Shown here one piece after another: positions 1 through 10,716 of a stretch of DNA of 64,000 nucleotides. Both the position numbers and the translations under genes were made by a program. The notes beneath the pieces are model-generated. The model did no database searches, was not told the origin of the DNA, and worked only from the letters and a program-made list of their open reading frames with translations. The stretch covers positions 1,446,959 to 1,510,958 of the forward strand of contig CM035353.1 in NCBI GenBank assembly GCA_020137815.1, given 5' to 3'. This stretch comes from Hormiphora californensis. Taxonomy: Eukaryota; Ctenophora; Tentaculata; Cydippida; Pleurobrachiidae. Position 1 is the stretch's first letter; each line of letters begins with the position of its first letter.

Positions 1-27
1 AACCCCTGTAGGCATTATTGACTGTAG

Positions 28-1923
28 GCATTATCGTACGTAATCTCCTACACTCCTCCCTCTAAATCTTCGAACCTCACCAATAGCCAGCAAGAGGCTA
101 TTCGTACCCTCAAACAGAAACGTGGCACTCTTCGCATCCTCCCTGCAGACAAAGGAAATGCCACCGTCGTACTAACAGAGGACCAGTACATGGGCAAGAT
201 GTTAGACCACATCCGAGATGCAGGAGCGTACTCCCTCTTGAAGCACAACCCTACGGACTCTGTCAAGAGGAAGCTCGACTCTGTGCTCAAACGCTTTGTC
301 AAGGAGCGCACCCTTTCCACCTCCCTCCAAAACCAGATGCGAGTGATCAACCCCAGGTATCCTCAGTTGTACGGCACTCCGAAGATCCACAAGGCCGGAG
401 CTCCTATCCGTCCCATTGTGGCCTTCTACAACTCCCCGCTCTCCGCCCTCCACAAGCAGCTCTCCGTCCTCTTGTCGCCCCTCACCAGGAACTCCATCAG
501 ACTCAAGGACTCAGAAGCCCTCGTCTCCCACCTTCAATCGTCCCATGATCCGGCCTTTCCCTACTACTTCTCCCTGGACGTCGTATCCCTCTATACCAAC
601 GCCGACATGCGAGCTGCTGCCGCTGCCGCCATTGCTTCCTTTCGATCCGATCCTTCACTCCTCTCCTCCGAGATCTCCATCGACAACCTCCAGTCACTCC
701 TAAACCTGTGTCTGGACAATGCCTACTTTGAGTTTGGTGGTAAGTTCTACTCCCAAACCTCTGGTGGAGCTATGGGATCTCCTCTCACCGTAGCCCTGGC
801 CGAGATTCGAACTGCAGACATTGAGAACCTGGCACTCACCACCGCACCAGATCCGATCCATTCATACCGCCATTTTGTGGATGATGGTATTGGAGCAGCC
901 AGAGACGCCCAACATGCAGAATCCTTCCAGCGTCACATCAACTCTCTCAGTAAGGACCTTCAGTACACCATCGAACACCCCAAGCCAGATGGCTCCCTTC
1001 CGTTCCTTGATGTCCTGATCCACGCCGACCTCTCCACCTCGATCTACAGGAAGCCGACCCACACAAACCTGTATGTCAAACACTCCTCCTCGTCCTCTCC
1101 GGCCACCAAGAACGCAGTTATCCGGTCACTCACCCGCAGAGCATACAACCTCTGTTCCAGTCAGCATCTCCAAGAGGAACTCTACACGGTATACTCCATC
1201 TGCCTGGCCAATGGATTCCCTAGCCACATCGTCAGATCAGTAATGGATGACGTCAAACACAGGCTCAACCGACCCCGTCCTCCTCGTTCATCATCAGCTC
1301 CTCGTTCATCATCAGCTACCTCTAACGAAAGAGTCTTCATTCCGTACCATCCCTCCCTGGCGCCCCAGATCAAACAGACTTTACGGAAATACTCCATCGA
1401 CGTCACCTACACCTCCTCTCCGAACCTCCGCTCTCTCCTCTCCAAGACCAAATCCCCGCTCCCGCCTCAACTCACGCAGAACGTCATATACAGGATCCCA
1501 TGTCAGGACTGTCCAGCCAGCTACATCGGACAGACTAAAAGGCCAGTACAAGTCCGCATTAAAGAACACGAGGCCTCATACAGACTCAAAAACCCCGTCG
1601 ACCTCATCACTGGGAATATTAAATCAGGAGCAGCTCTCCACGCTCTCCACACCGATCACGAGATCAACTGGAGTGCTACGGAGATCCTGTCTACTGCGGC
1701 ATCATCGGCCCATCTAGACATGTTAGAACAGGCGGCCATCCAGACCCTCCAGCCCTCGCTCAACCGGACTTCCAAAGCTCCTTCCGTCAGCCAGCAATGG
1801 GACCCCATCCTCCCCATTGTTGCATCCTCCTTCAACCCCCGTAGTGCCAATATCCCCGCCTTCCAGTCTCCCTCCGTCCCCACTCCCCCTGCCACTAACC
1901 CGTCTCACGTATCACAGCTGTAG
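28..1923 (+). mobile_element. Penelope-like retroelement ORF (RT + GIY-YIG), 5'-truncated
   Basis: The reading frame is open from base 28, with stops just before it. The first ATG at 190 lies inside conserved sequence: the codons upstream read LRILPADKGNATVV, a typical N-terminal block of Penelope-like RTs. So the element is 5'-truncated rather than starting at 190. RT signatures in order are YGTPKIHK, SLDVVSLYTN, GGAMGSPL, FVDDG (the YxDD box with F for Y), LPFLDVLI and YRKPT. After a Ser/Pro-rich linker comes a GIY-YIG nuclease: CPASYIGQT, then R-x-KEHE. This RT-then-GIY-YIG order is the hallmark of Penelope-like elements. About 630 codons are uninterrupted, so the copy is fairly young. It lies just upstream of internal eIF3e exons, so it is probably an insertion in an eIF3e intron. 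Confidence 0.93.
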
Positions 1924-2060
1924 CCCCCCTCTCCCTCCCTGCTCTCATCCCCCCCTCTCATCATACCACAACAACCCAGCTCACCACCCTATCTCGTCTC
2001 CACCCTGTCACCCAATCCAATCACACCCTGGGTATTTATACCCACCACTCAACCCATTCA

Positions 2061-2110
2061 CCCTTTCCGCTGATGAAGATTACCCCAGTGTAATTGAAAG
2101 CTACGGTAAA
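2061..2110 (+). ncRNA. candidate hammerhead ribozyme in Penelope-like element tail
   Basis: CTGATGA (2070-2076) is followed by a possible stem-loop, GATTAC (2078-2083) pairing with GTAATT (2090-2095), and then GAAA (2096-2099). That is the conserved hammerhead core with a six-pair stem II (one G-T wobble). Penelope-like elements are known to carry hammerhead ribozymes in their terminal repeats, and this lies about 150 bases after the RT stop codon. I could not draw a convincing stem I, and stem III would be minimal, so activity is not shown. Confidence 0.55.
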
Positions 2111-2258
2111 TTTGTTTTCCAAAGTACCAAAATACCTCGTGTTTACCTTGTTTATAGGTGGTAATTGGTAAAAAGTGCATGAAATTTAGCGATAACCCTC
2201 CATACCAAATAATTTAAACCACAATTAGTAATTGTCAATTACAAGATCTTTATTTCAG

Positions 2259-3370
2259 GGGAGGGATAAGTTGATTGATGATTTTCTCCACCAGAAGACC
2301 TACCTGAATGCCATCCAAACGATGTGCCCTCACATTCTGAGGTGGGTTTCCGATCTAATTTCATGGTTATCAATTATCTACCAATCTCCTTGTTACTTTT
2401 CAATGGGTCACATCACACTAGATGTAAATTTCTACTTTCCAGGTACATCACCACTGCTGTTGTGATAAGCAAGAGGCGGCGAGATGGCGTCAAGGAGCTG
2501 ATTAAGGTCCTTCAACAGGTGTGTGTGTTTGACTAAACTGAGGAACCACGTTTTCTAAATTAGGAGATGTATAATTGACAATGCATCTCCTAATTATGCA
2601 GTACTGCATAGAGAGAAAGAGTTGAATAATGGTGCAGAGGGAGGAGGGGGGGGGTAAAAAAAGTCACTTTCGGCAGCTGGTCCGGGCAGAGGGAGGAGGG
2701 GGGTGCATTTCTATTTCTATTTTCAGGAATCCTACAAAGATCCCATTACCGAGTTCGTAGAATCCCTTTACGTGAACTTCGATTTCGATGAAGCTCAGTC
2801 GAAGCTGAAAGAGTGCACCACAGTCATAGAGAATGATTTCTTTATTGTGGGATGTCTTGATGACTTTACAGAGAACGCCCGGCTAATCATTTCCGAGATC
2901 TTCTGCCGTATTCATCAGGTAATTATACAACCGCTATTTAGTTACATGTTTGTTCGGTGTTAGCAGTTTGTAAGACCCCCCCCCCCCCCACTTTGAACTT
3001 TCTGTCCTCAGAGGATTGAGATAGACATGTTGGCTGATAAACTGAATATGGCTCCAGCGGAGGCTGAGAAATGGGTAGTCAACATGATTCGTCTGGCACA
3101 TCTTGACGCTAAGATAGACAGTAAGTAGGAAAAACATGGATAGAAAACTCGAGCAGTACAAATATAAAGTTGAATTGATAAATGATATCAGACAAATTTA
3201 CACAGATTATTCAAAACTAAACATGTTTTATAGGCAAGAACGGGTATGTGGTTATGGGTGGCACATCAACTCCGATCTACCAGAAACTTATCGACAAGAC
3301 GAAGGACCTGCACCTGAAAGCCAACTCGTGTTGTCAGAAGGTCGACAAGAAGCTGGCGTTGGGAATTTAG
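2259..3370 (+). CDS. EIF3E: eukaryotic translation initiation factor 3 subunit E, C-terminal part
   Basis: Exons: 2259-2341, 2443-2518, 2727-2918, 3012-3120 and 3234-3370, all with GT-AG junctions and compatible phases. Exon 1 reads [12 protein letters not shown] and [14 protein letters not shown]. Later exons give [36 protein letters not shown] (PCI/winged-helix region) and [15 protein letters not shown], matching the C-terminal half of eIF3e in order. eIF3e is a PCI subunit of the eIF3 scaffold acting in cytoplasmic translation initiation. The tail after KLALGI is shorter than in vertebrates, where an extension follows. The N-terminal roughly 230 residues are absent and should lie upstream of the window, beyond the Penelope-like insertion. 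Confidence 0.93.
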
Positions 3371-3452
3371 GGACCTCTGACGTCAAATTTTGATAGAACT
3401 CGGGCACCCAACTATTTATTGTCTGATTGTTTTGATTGTTTTACCACGTTCG

Positions 3453-3455
<3 letters not shown>

Positions 3456-3497
<42 letters not shown>
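3456..3497 (+). repeat. (CT)n microsatellite
   Basis: Uninterrupted CT dinucleotides about 90 bases after the eIF3e stop codon. Confidence 0.9.
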
Positions 3498-3499
<2 letters not shown>

Positions 3500-3621
3500 T
3501 CCCTGACATACCCAGTACCCACTTACCAACACCCCAAATTATCAACCCTTACAAAATTTAAAAAAACTAAAAAGGTTTCAGTAGAAAATCGGTTTCCTCT
3601 ATAAAGATATTGTGCTAATCC

Positions 3622-5674
3622 TCAAATTGCATTCAGTTGCTGAAGTGAGTTGTGAGCCTCGAATGATACCTCGTTAGACGGGTCACTCCTCCATAACTTA
3701 GTAAGCTGTTCTGTGAGAATGTCTCTCTTTTCAGGGTCCCTAAACCACACCTTCGTACTCATCACTGTTAGCTGAACGCTTACCTGTGTGTGATCACAGT
3801 ATGATATTGTGTGATATTGTGTGATCACGGTGTGATATTGTGTGATATTGTGTGAACACTGAACAGTGCGTGACTAACTAAAATACTGGAACACAAAAAG
3901 TAACTGCGACTTCAAAATCATTAGGTTAAATAAGGTATAACGAGCTTGGGAACTTTAGTTAACTATCCTAATAACCGCAGCTCTATCTATGGGAGCACTA
4001 TAAAAGCCTACTACAATAACTTTTGTAGTCAGCTGTGCGTTAGAAAGCAGCTGTGGTTATAGTATCCGAACCTTGTTATACCTTATTCAACCTAATGACT
4101 ATTGATTTTTAAGTAGCTTTGCTTCTTATGAGGTCCTGCTCGATGAAAATGTTTGTTTCTTTACTGCAAGGCTTTAGAGATTCTGTGTGCTAAAAGGCTA
4201 TATTGTTGCTTCATTGAACCGAATATATATTTACTTCATCGTTGTAGTCGTCCACCTCGAAGAAAGATTTGTCCATGTCCACCAGGAACTCCAGTGAAGA
4301 TTTACAGAATTCTCTTCTAACTCGCCAGTCAGTGTCATTGCTGGCTGTCAGTAGGGCGTGGAAGGTGTGTTCTTGGTGAAAGTTAACAGTAGAAAGGGCA
4401 TCGACACTCCTTAGTCGTACATCAACATTTTCATGTTGTATGGTATACCGAAGTATAACGGTGGCGTGGGGAGACAGTTCCAGAAGAGATAGCAATTCTA
4501 CCTGGGGTGTGTTTTCAGCTATTATACTATACTCCTTTCTTCTTCCCCGGGCATATTAATAAATCCACCCAGGCTGTAAATGGGATAAATGCTTGTAGCT
4601 TGGTAAATGCCTTGTGCGTTGTGTCATCAATGCTTTTTATAGGGTGTCTTCCATAACTATGTAGTTTTTACGACCGGCTCGAATCGAATTTTATCCATTT
4701 ATAATGACTAGAATAACCGTTCTAACTAGTCTAACTGCTTACTCAGGTTCTGCTTACAAATCACTATTCACTGCTCTTACCTTGATGTCATCGTCACACG
4801 GCCTGAGAAACTCCATAGTGAGGAAGGCCAGCATGATGAGTTGCTTTATGTTTATGTAAAACCCATCAAAACTATCCAAATGTGGCTCAATCATCAGATG
4901 GTCATAAAGTGCTCGCGATATCTTGTCCTCAGAGGTTTCTGTCAGGAAGGTCGAAAGGCACACGAACATCCAAGGTCGGCCGATAAATCCTATCTCCTCT
5001 GGATAATCGTGATAGAGGCCGTTCATACATTGCGAAATGGTCATGTAACCGGCATCCAATCCAACGTGACGCTCCCAGAACGTCCTCTGTCCTCCGTTGT
5101 ACTTGACTGCAGTTCCGATCTGGGCAAAGTAGGAGCGGACGAATGTGATGCTGTCCTCTATGTACTGGGCGTATGATCTAGTGAACCAAGGTTCCTGTAG
5201 GGATATTGCGAGGAGCGGCCTGAACTTCTCGGTAAAGGGGGTGCTTACTTGTAGCAATTCCATCAGTTTAGGGTCAGTTGCCGCTCCTCCTATGATGGGT
5301 GTTGCAGCTGGTGTCAGCTCTGGTACAAGTATTACTGGTGACGGGCTCTCTGCTACATCACCAAACGGATTAAACATACGGCTAGCATTCCGGACCTGAT
5401 CATTGAAAGACAGGATGTCTGGATTTCCAAATTGTTGTGGAGTAGTCAGATTGATAAGTGTCTCAGCTCCCTCGCTGGAAATCCGCTGGTTTCTCCTTCT
5501 GATTGCGGCGTCACCCGCTGCGTTGGTAGACCGGGGAACCGGAGGTGCACGGGGGATTTGTCTGGTGGGGGGCGGTCTTTGTCGCTGCCGTGAGGACCGG
5601 GAATTTGACACACTAGTCACACGTCCATCAGGGCCAAATTCAATAAACACTTCACTACTCTCGTCTGTTTCCAT
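3622..5674 (-). CDS. uncharacterised HEAT/armadillo-like protein, about 440 aa
   Basis: Three exons on the minus strand: 5674-4781, 4501-4235 and 3783-3622. Both junctions are phase 0 with GTAAG/GTAAA donors and CAG acceptors. The N-terminal 100 residues are a Ser/Arg/Pro-rich, probably disordered segment (RQRQRPPPTRQIPRAPPVPR). Residues from about 130 are mostly helical. Exon 2 has HEAT-like helix pairs (VDVRLRSVDALSTV, then DTDWRVRREFCKSSLEFLVD). The last exon continues with RDILTEQLTKLWRSDPSN and SFEAHNSLQQLNAI before TAG. I do not recognise the family. No signal peptide or membrane segment is evident, so a cytosolic or nuclear scaffold is my inference. The start is the ATG at 5674, 137 bases from the PTAR1-like start on the other strand. 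Confidence 0.72.
3922..4108. mobile_element. MITE-like foldback element
   Basis: Ends are inverted copies beginning ATTAGGTTAAATAAGGTATA on the left and, reverse-complemented, ATTAGGTTGAATAAGGTATA on the right; imperfect pairing continues inward. It lies in the last intron of the minus-strand HEAT-like gene. No coding capacity. Confidence 0.7.
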
Positions 5675-5810
5675 CTCTAGTAAATTTATTAGATCAGAAT
5701 CACAAATATAAAAGTTTAAGGATGATATATCCTTGTTAATCCTCTATCCCCAAACTTATACCCCTAGAAATATCAGTAAGTTTAAACCTCAACTTCTATC
5801 TTTCAGCAGC
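5675..5810. promoter_or_regulatory. short bidirectional promoter region
   Basis: Only 136 bases separate the divergent start codons of the HEAT-like gene (5674, minus) and the PTAR1-like gene (5811, plus). Both promoters must fit here or overlap the neighbouring coding sequence. I see no clear TATA box in either orientation. Confidence 0.55.
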
Positions 5811-6815
5811 ATGGCTTTGGAGGACACCCTATATCAACTGTACACCATACTCTCTACAAAGCCCATCCTTGACTCCATATCCATACTTCACATTGATGAG
5901 CCAATTGTATTGGAGTATGGACACTTGGGGATTAATGCAACCACCTTCAAAGGCTTGTGCCTGTACGCGGTCGAGCGGTTTGACAAGTACGTCAATTGTA
6001 ATCAAATGCAAACCCATCTCGACATGTTATCTGCTGTACTTATTCTTCTAAATCCGGATGATTCCCGGTTTTGGATTTACAGGAGACGTAAAATAAAGAG
6101 ATCCCCGATATCGACAACTGACGGATTAAAGTCAGAACTGTGGTTTGCGGAGCACCCAGTCAAGGTGAAGCCCAAGTCTGGGGAACCCTTTCAACATTGT
6201 AGGTGGCTACTCCAGGAGCATAACCACCTCGTTACCTCTGGGATTATTGAGACCCAACTACACCTGTGTCAGAGAGCTTCCAGTGCGTATCCCAAAAACT
6301 ACTACAGTTGGAATCACAGGCTGTGGTTGCTAAAAAACTTTGGGAGTTTCATGGACCTTGAGGGAGAGCTGAAATGGAGCACTGGCTGGGTTAAGATGCA
6401 CGTGAGTGATTTTTCAGGGCTCAACTATAGATTTAACCTTATCACCAACTTAAACTACCCAACATCATCCACCAAGACAAGCGAGGAATGGACAACATCG
6501 ACTGGTGTTAAAAGTACCAGTATAAAAAGTACTGACTTTTCTACGGTAGTTCTGGGAAGTTCCGCTCGGAAAAGACTATCCCAGGTAGCCGTGACGGAGA
6601 TCATCTGGATATGTGATTTGGTGGCCTTCTACCCAGATCGGCCTGCCCTGTGGTCGTACTTAAAAATGATGATTCTGTACTGCGACACAAACAAGTTTGA
6701 CTATGCCAAACGGTGCAGGAAACAAATACAGACAGTTCAGAAAATCAAAAACAAGCATTCAGAGGCATTTAGGGACACGGCGATTATTTCGAGTTTATTT
6801 GGGATTGGTTTGTAG
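5811..6815 (+). CDS. PTAR1: protein prenyltransferase alpha-subunit repeat protein (PTAR1-like)
   Basis: Single-exon frame of 334 codons from the first ATG. Prenyltransferase alpha repeats are visible: LILLNPDDSRFWIYRRRKI (around residues 80-98), YPKNYYSWNHRLWLLKNFG (around 165-183) and AFYPDRPALWSYLKMMI (around 280-296). Each carries the alpha-repeat pattern (P-x-x-x-x-x-W, then R/Y-x-x). The first third (MALEDTLYQLYTILSTKP) and the length fit PTAR1, the human paralogue acting as alpha subunit of geranylgeranyltransferase III. That enzyme doubly prenylates the Golgi SNARE Ykt6. The Ser/Thr-rich stretch at about residues 220-245 looks like an insertion in a loop. It shares a short promoter with the minus-strand HEAT-like gene. 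An alternative is another protein farnesyl/geranylgeranyl transferase alpha subunit, but the N-terminus favours PTAR1. Confidence 0.85.
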   Translation: MALEDTLYQLYTILSTKPILDSISILHIDEPIVLEYGHLGINATTFKGLCLYAVERFDKYVNCNQMQTHLDMLSAVLILLNPDDSRFWIYRRRKIKRSPISTTDGLKSELWFAEHPVKVKPKSGEPFQHCRWLLQEHNHLVTSGIIETQLHLCQRASSAYPKNYYSWNHRLWLLKNFGSFMDLEGELKWSTGWVKMHVSDFSGLNYRFNLITNLNYPTSSTKTSEEWTTSTGVKSTSIKSTDFSTVVLGSSARKRLSQVAVTEIIWICDLVAFYPDRPALWSYLKMMILYCDTNKFDYAKRCRKQIQTVQKIKNKHSEAFRDTAIISSLFGIGL

Positions 6816-7107
6816 TAGTACTTTGAGGTGTACCATATGTATTATTAGTAGAGAGACAATCAAATCTGAAATCTGCATTAAACATTTGTTGTGTGTGTCT
6901 GGAATATGCTGCTGATTTTTGTGTTGAATTTATTGTTAAATTTCGCTGGTAAAAAACATTCATAAGAAATGTACTCTAAATAATTCACGACAAACAAAAG
7001 CAAACACTAATTTAATAGTACGACTGGCACGTTAAACAGTTGGTTCATACTATGCTGACATATTGGCAAAGAGTTAGAATCCTATACTAACAATATTATA
7101 TCAGAGT

Positions 7108-8377
7108 ATGTTAGCTGCTACAGAATCAATGGAATCCACGGAAGTTCCACCAACACTGAATGTTGATGAGCTTCTGGACAGCGCAGAACGATCTACCAAG
7201 GTAGGTTGTTGTTGTTGTTGTTGTTATATTCTAACCCTGGCAAGTGTTTTCTTTGCCTAGCTAGACTCTGTTTCGTGCGCCCCGCCCGCGAAACGCCCTT
7301 CTTTACAAATGTAAAGGAGGGTTTGAAGAGAACATAATATAACAATGTTTTCTGCGGATTCTGAACGTGTAACCCACTTCAATGTTTTGAATTGTAATAT
7401 AAACGTGTGACTCAGGTAGAGAAAGAAATACCTCTTACCCTTGATGTCGGCAGCCTCGCTGCCTTTGATATATCTGTCATTGATGCGGCAAAGATGGGCG
7501 CTGGAAAGGAACGCTCTAAATTTCTCAAGGTAAGTGGTCTTTTAAAAAGACTGCTTTCCCCCCCCCCCCTGAATGATATAACCAATAAACTACACTGTCC
7601 TATGATCTACAGGATGTTCTTTAACGCATCTCAATACCACCACATGGTAGAGAGCAGGTCTGTAACTCCCCCCACAATGGTAGAGAGAGAAGTACCGCGA
7701 TAAACCTCCGCGGAGGCACCCACACCGGAATACATCGGTAGAGAGAAATACGGCAAAAGAACCTCGACAATACAGGGGCACCGGGCATTACGCCAAAGAA
7801 GGCGTGATATTGATACGATCCTGCATTGTCTTTACTAGGAGCAAGATCTGAACAATGCTACAGGGTGATCAAAGACAGGAAAAGGGAAAGACTAGAACTT
7901 AGGCAGGAGAAGCGCTGTCTGATAGCCCGCATTATTCTGGTAACGTAGGGACATAAATAGCGGACAAAGTAAAGATAACATACCTTCTGACAGAGTGACC
8001 GAAGAGACAGGAAGAAAACGAACTAGGAGGTCTATGACGAGGAGTTCGTACAGGGTACAGACCAAGATTGCGGATCTTACAACATCGAGGCAGGAGGAAC
8101 GGAGATAAAGGAACAAGAAGAACTGGGGGGTGTGGAGCGAGTAGAGGAGGAACAAGATCAGATAAACGCTATTCTAGACAGAGAGCAGAGAGAAGCGACA
8201 GACACGAAAGACGAGAAGAAGGAACGGAGCAGAGCGCAGAGAGATGAGAAGACGCTAAGAGGAGAGAGAGAGAGCTTGATCAGAGAGCATCAGTAGCTGA
8301 TGAGATCTCTAGCTGCGACAGATAGCGCTGTCTCTAGCTCTTCTCCTCTCGCTCACTCATACTCTCCGATCTGTCGA

Positions 8378-8413
<36 letters not shown>

Positions 8414-8980
8414 GTCTCTCTTTAGAACAACCCAACCATATTATTGTTGCTACGTGATGTTATTTCTTAGGTGCCCGGTAACGGTGATCCCTACAAAGAT
8501 TGGCTGGGAGAAAAGGAGGACAAGAAGAAGGAGAATGTGGCCAAGAACGAACTGAAACGTCTTCAAAATGTTTCAAAAGCGGTGAAAGGTCAGTCGGAAG
8601 ACATCAGTCAGCATGTGAAACAAGTTCACAAATCCACGGCCTCGCTTGGGAAATTCCAGGAGAAGGTGAAGAATGAGAAGAAAGCGAAGGAGAAGGGGAA
8701 GACGAGGAAGTTTGCACCGGTTACGGGCGATAGCACGGGCGAGAAGGAGAAGAGTCTAGCGCTGATTAGTAAGATTGCCAGTGGTGCGGTCAGTGTGAAT
8801 AAGGAGAAGGCAGCTAACAAGGAACTGGGAGCAACCATCAAGAGGAAAAGAGAGGAAGAAGAAAGCAAGAAAAGTAAGAGAAGAAGCAAAATGGGCATCA
8901 AAGCACAGACTAATCATTTCGACAAAAAGAAGCGCCAAGTGTCAAGACCGGGCGGAAAGAGCAAGCCGTCGAGGGATTGA
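7108..8980 (+). CDS. RRS1: ribosome biogenesis regulator RRS1 homologue, middle exon broken
   Basis: Clear exons: 7108-7200 (ATG, NVDELLDSAERS), 7416-7529 (LTLDVGSLAAFD, ending in a phase-0 donor) and 8471-8980 (VPGNGDPYKDWLGEK, then VAKNELKRLQN, a Lys-rich tail and stop). The order matches RRS1, a nucleolar 60S assembly factor that with RPF2 helps load 5S RNP. The conserved centre of RRS1 (a Pro/Arg block, then GI-x-PKKK and a Trp-rich segment) should lie between the second and third blocks. At 7613-7840 there are scattered hints (MVEREVPR, PPRRHPHR, GITPKK) in different frames with stops. The following 600 bases look like scrambled purine-rich sequence running into a CT tract. Either this allele is damaged or the assembly is wrong here. 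The basic tail is consistent with a nucleolar location. Confidence 0.85.
7613..8440 (+). other. probable error-rich or decayed middle exon of RRS1
   Basis: After an acceptor-like ACAG at 7609-7612 the sequence contains short RRS1-like words in shifting frames, then a long AGGAG/AGAGA-rich stretch and finally (CT)n at 8381-8420. No open frame crosses it. The composition resembles uncorrected long-read noise beside a microsatellite, but real decay cannot be excluded. Confidence 0.4.
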
Positions 8981-9276
8981 GATAAAACTTTTCAGGGCTA
9001 GTCTGGCAGTGATTTTGTTAATTTATTCAGGTTTTTATGAAAGGATTCAACTTTTACCATTTAAGGGACCTGTGTTTTAATTCCGCCCTGAATCCTGATC
9101 CGTCCTTCACCCCCGGCCCCACTGCTAGTAGGCCCGGCCCCATTCAAAGTCAAACACGCTCGTTTCAGGCATTAGGAATTTTAACAGTAATCACGACATC
9201 AATGTTAGCAATGTAAGATCATGAAATAGGTAATAGGTGTGTGAATGTTATGAGTGTGATTGAGAATGTCCGTCAT

Positions 9277-9822
9277 CTAACTGGAACCAAAGTATATTCC
9301 TTTCATATAGGCGTGACAATGAATACTCCTACAGCAACCCTTGTTGGCCTTCTTTACTTTCGTTGTATCCAAATATACAGCACACCGATCCGTATACAGG
9401 AATGAACAATCTGAAAACAATTGGAGAGTAGGGGCGATCTTATTGGGAATGATCACACCATAATTAGTCAATGCAGGGCGCAGGCTCCCACAACTACATT
9501 CTACTACGTATAAGATAGTGTTTTACAAAAAGACTCCGTAGCCTATGTACATTCTAATTACAAAATGAAGCTACTTACAGTGCTGTGTGTAGGGGGATGT
9601 GTCGAACTCAAAGTTTTTGCACTCCTCCCATCCATCCATCATCTCATGATAATACTGGAAAAGGGTCGTCAGACAATCAGATAACATGTGTGGATGCTCG
9701 GTCTCCAGACAATCGTTATCTGAACCCCTGTCCTCTAGATCTTCGATAGTAGCTGCATCGCCCAGTGCTCCACCCTCAGCCAAACCGATAACAACCAACA
9801 ACACGAACGCCTGGACCCTCAT
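9277..9822 (-). CDS. small secreted eight-cysteine protein, 125 aa
   Basis: Two exons: 9822-9579 and 9410-9277, joined in phase 1 (GTAAG donor, TTTTCAG acceptor). The protein starts MRVQAFVLLVVIGLAEGG, a clean signal peptide. An acidic stretch (ATIEDLEDRGSDND), which could be a propeptide, follows, then a mature region with eight Cys including a CC pair (GCCRSIHC) near the C-terminus. The even Cys count suggests disulphide bonding in a secreted factor. I do not recognise the family; peptide hormone, matrix or defence protein are all possible. The start at 9822 is chosen because the signal peptide begins exactly there. A further in-frame ATG upstream would put a non-signal leader in front. Confidence 0.75.
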
Positions 9823-9937
9823 TATGCTAAGAAGGGGAAGGGTAGTTAAACACAAGTGCATATTATAAGCTGTGTATAGTGCTAACTCTTGGTTTCCAGT
9901 CGACAGTTGCACTTCATTCAAAACAACAGGGGTCCAG

Positions 9938-9948
9938 TTTATATAGAT
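9938..9948 (-). promoter_or_regulatory. TATA box of the secreted-protein gene
   Basis: Minus-strand TATATAAAC lies about 115 bases upstream of the start codon at 9822. It is in the right place and orientation for a core promoter with a 5' UTR of roughly 85 bases. Confidence 0.6.
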
Positions 9949-10396
9949 CGCCACCTACCCTAACAGGGCGGGGCTAGACTTGTTTACAACCAATTCAAGT
10001 CAGCCATCAAACAGTTACAAGAGCCAATAAAGCCGGTTCAGTCACGTTTAGATATGCGAACAAAACTACTGTTGCGTAGTTAACAAAAGTTGTTGGGCCA
10101 CTAGGGGTCTAGCACTCCTGAAGTTCAACATGACAAAAGACAGTAATTAACCCCTTCCAATATCAAGGCTGTACACATTGTTAGGCTCTTAACTTTATGC
10201 TTCCCCTATGTAGCAGCTATCTTTTGTTGTTTTTGTCTATTGTCTAACCCCTAACAGTTGTCGAGGTAAACAACTAAAGCTAACAGTTACTACATAGAGA
10301 CCGCATAAGGGACCGTTGTACTGATAAACTACAGACGCTGATAGCATTATAATTTGTTATTATATCGTCACGACACGTGAACAGTAATTATTTGAC

Positions 10397-10510
10397 AGGG
10401 GGGGTTCCCATGGTATACTTTGGTATACTTTGGCACTTTCCACAACTTTTTCAGCGATTTTCCATATACCAAAGTATACCAAAGTATACCATGGGAACCC
10501 CCCCATTTGA
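10397..10510. mobile_element. short palindromic element
   Basis: GGGGGGTTCCCATGGTATAC on the left is mirrored by GTATACCATGGGAACCCCCC on the right. Arms are about 42 bases around a 25-base AT-rich loop, and the flanks TTTGACAG and ATTTGACAG are similar, suggesting an insertion. No coding. Confidence 0.8.
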
Positions 10511-10716
10511 CAGCCCATGGGCGTTGACCCTGTTTGGAGGGCGTGAGTTTCCCTGAATAGTTTTACTACATCACAATATATTCACATAAATGTCAAATAT
10601 AGAAAATGAAGGGGGGCTAACTTCTGATAGACAATGAAACATTTACAGTCCTTAGCCATGACACGTCAAACAATAGAGTAATAATAATTACAATAGTCAA
10701 CAATAGAGTAATAATA

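Noticed and set aside
1182-1895. Several frames on the minus strand of the Penelope-like ORF
   Set aside because: Shadows of the RT/GIY-YIG frame in C-rich codons.
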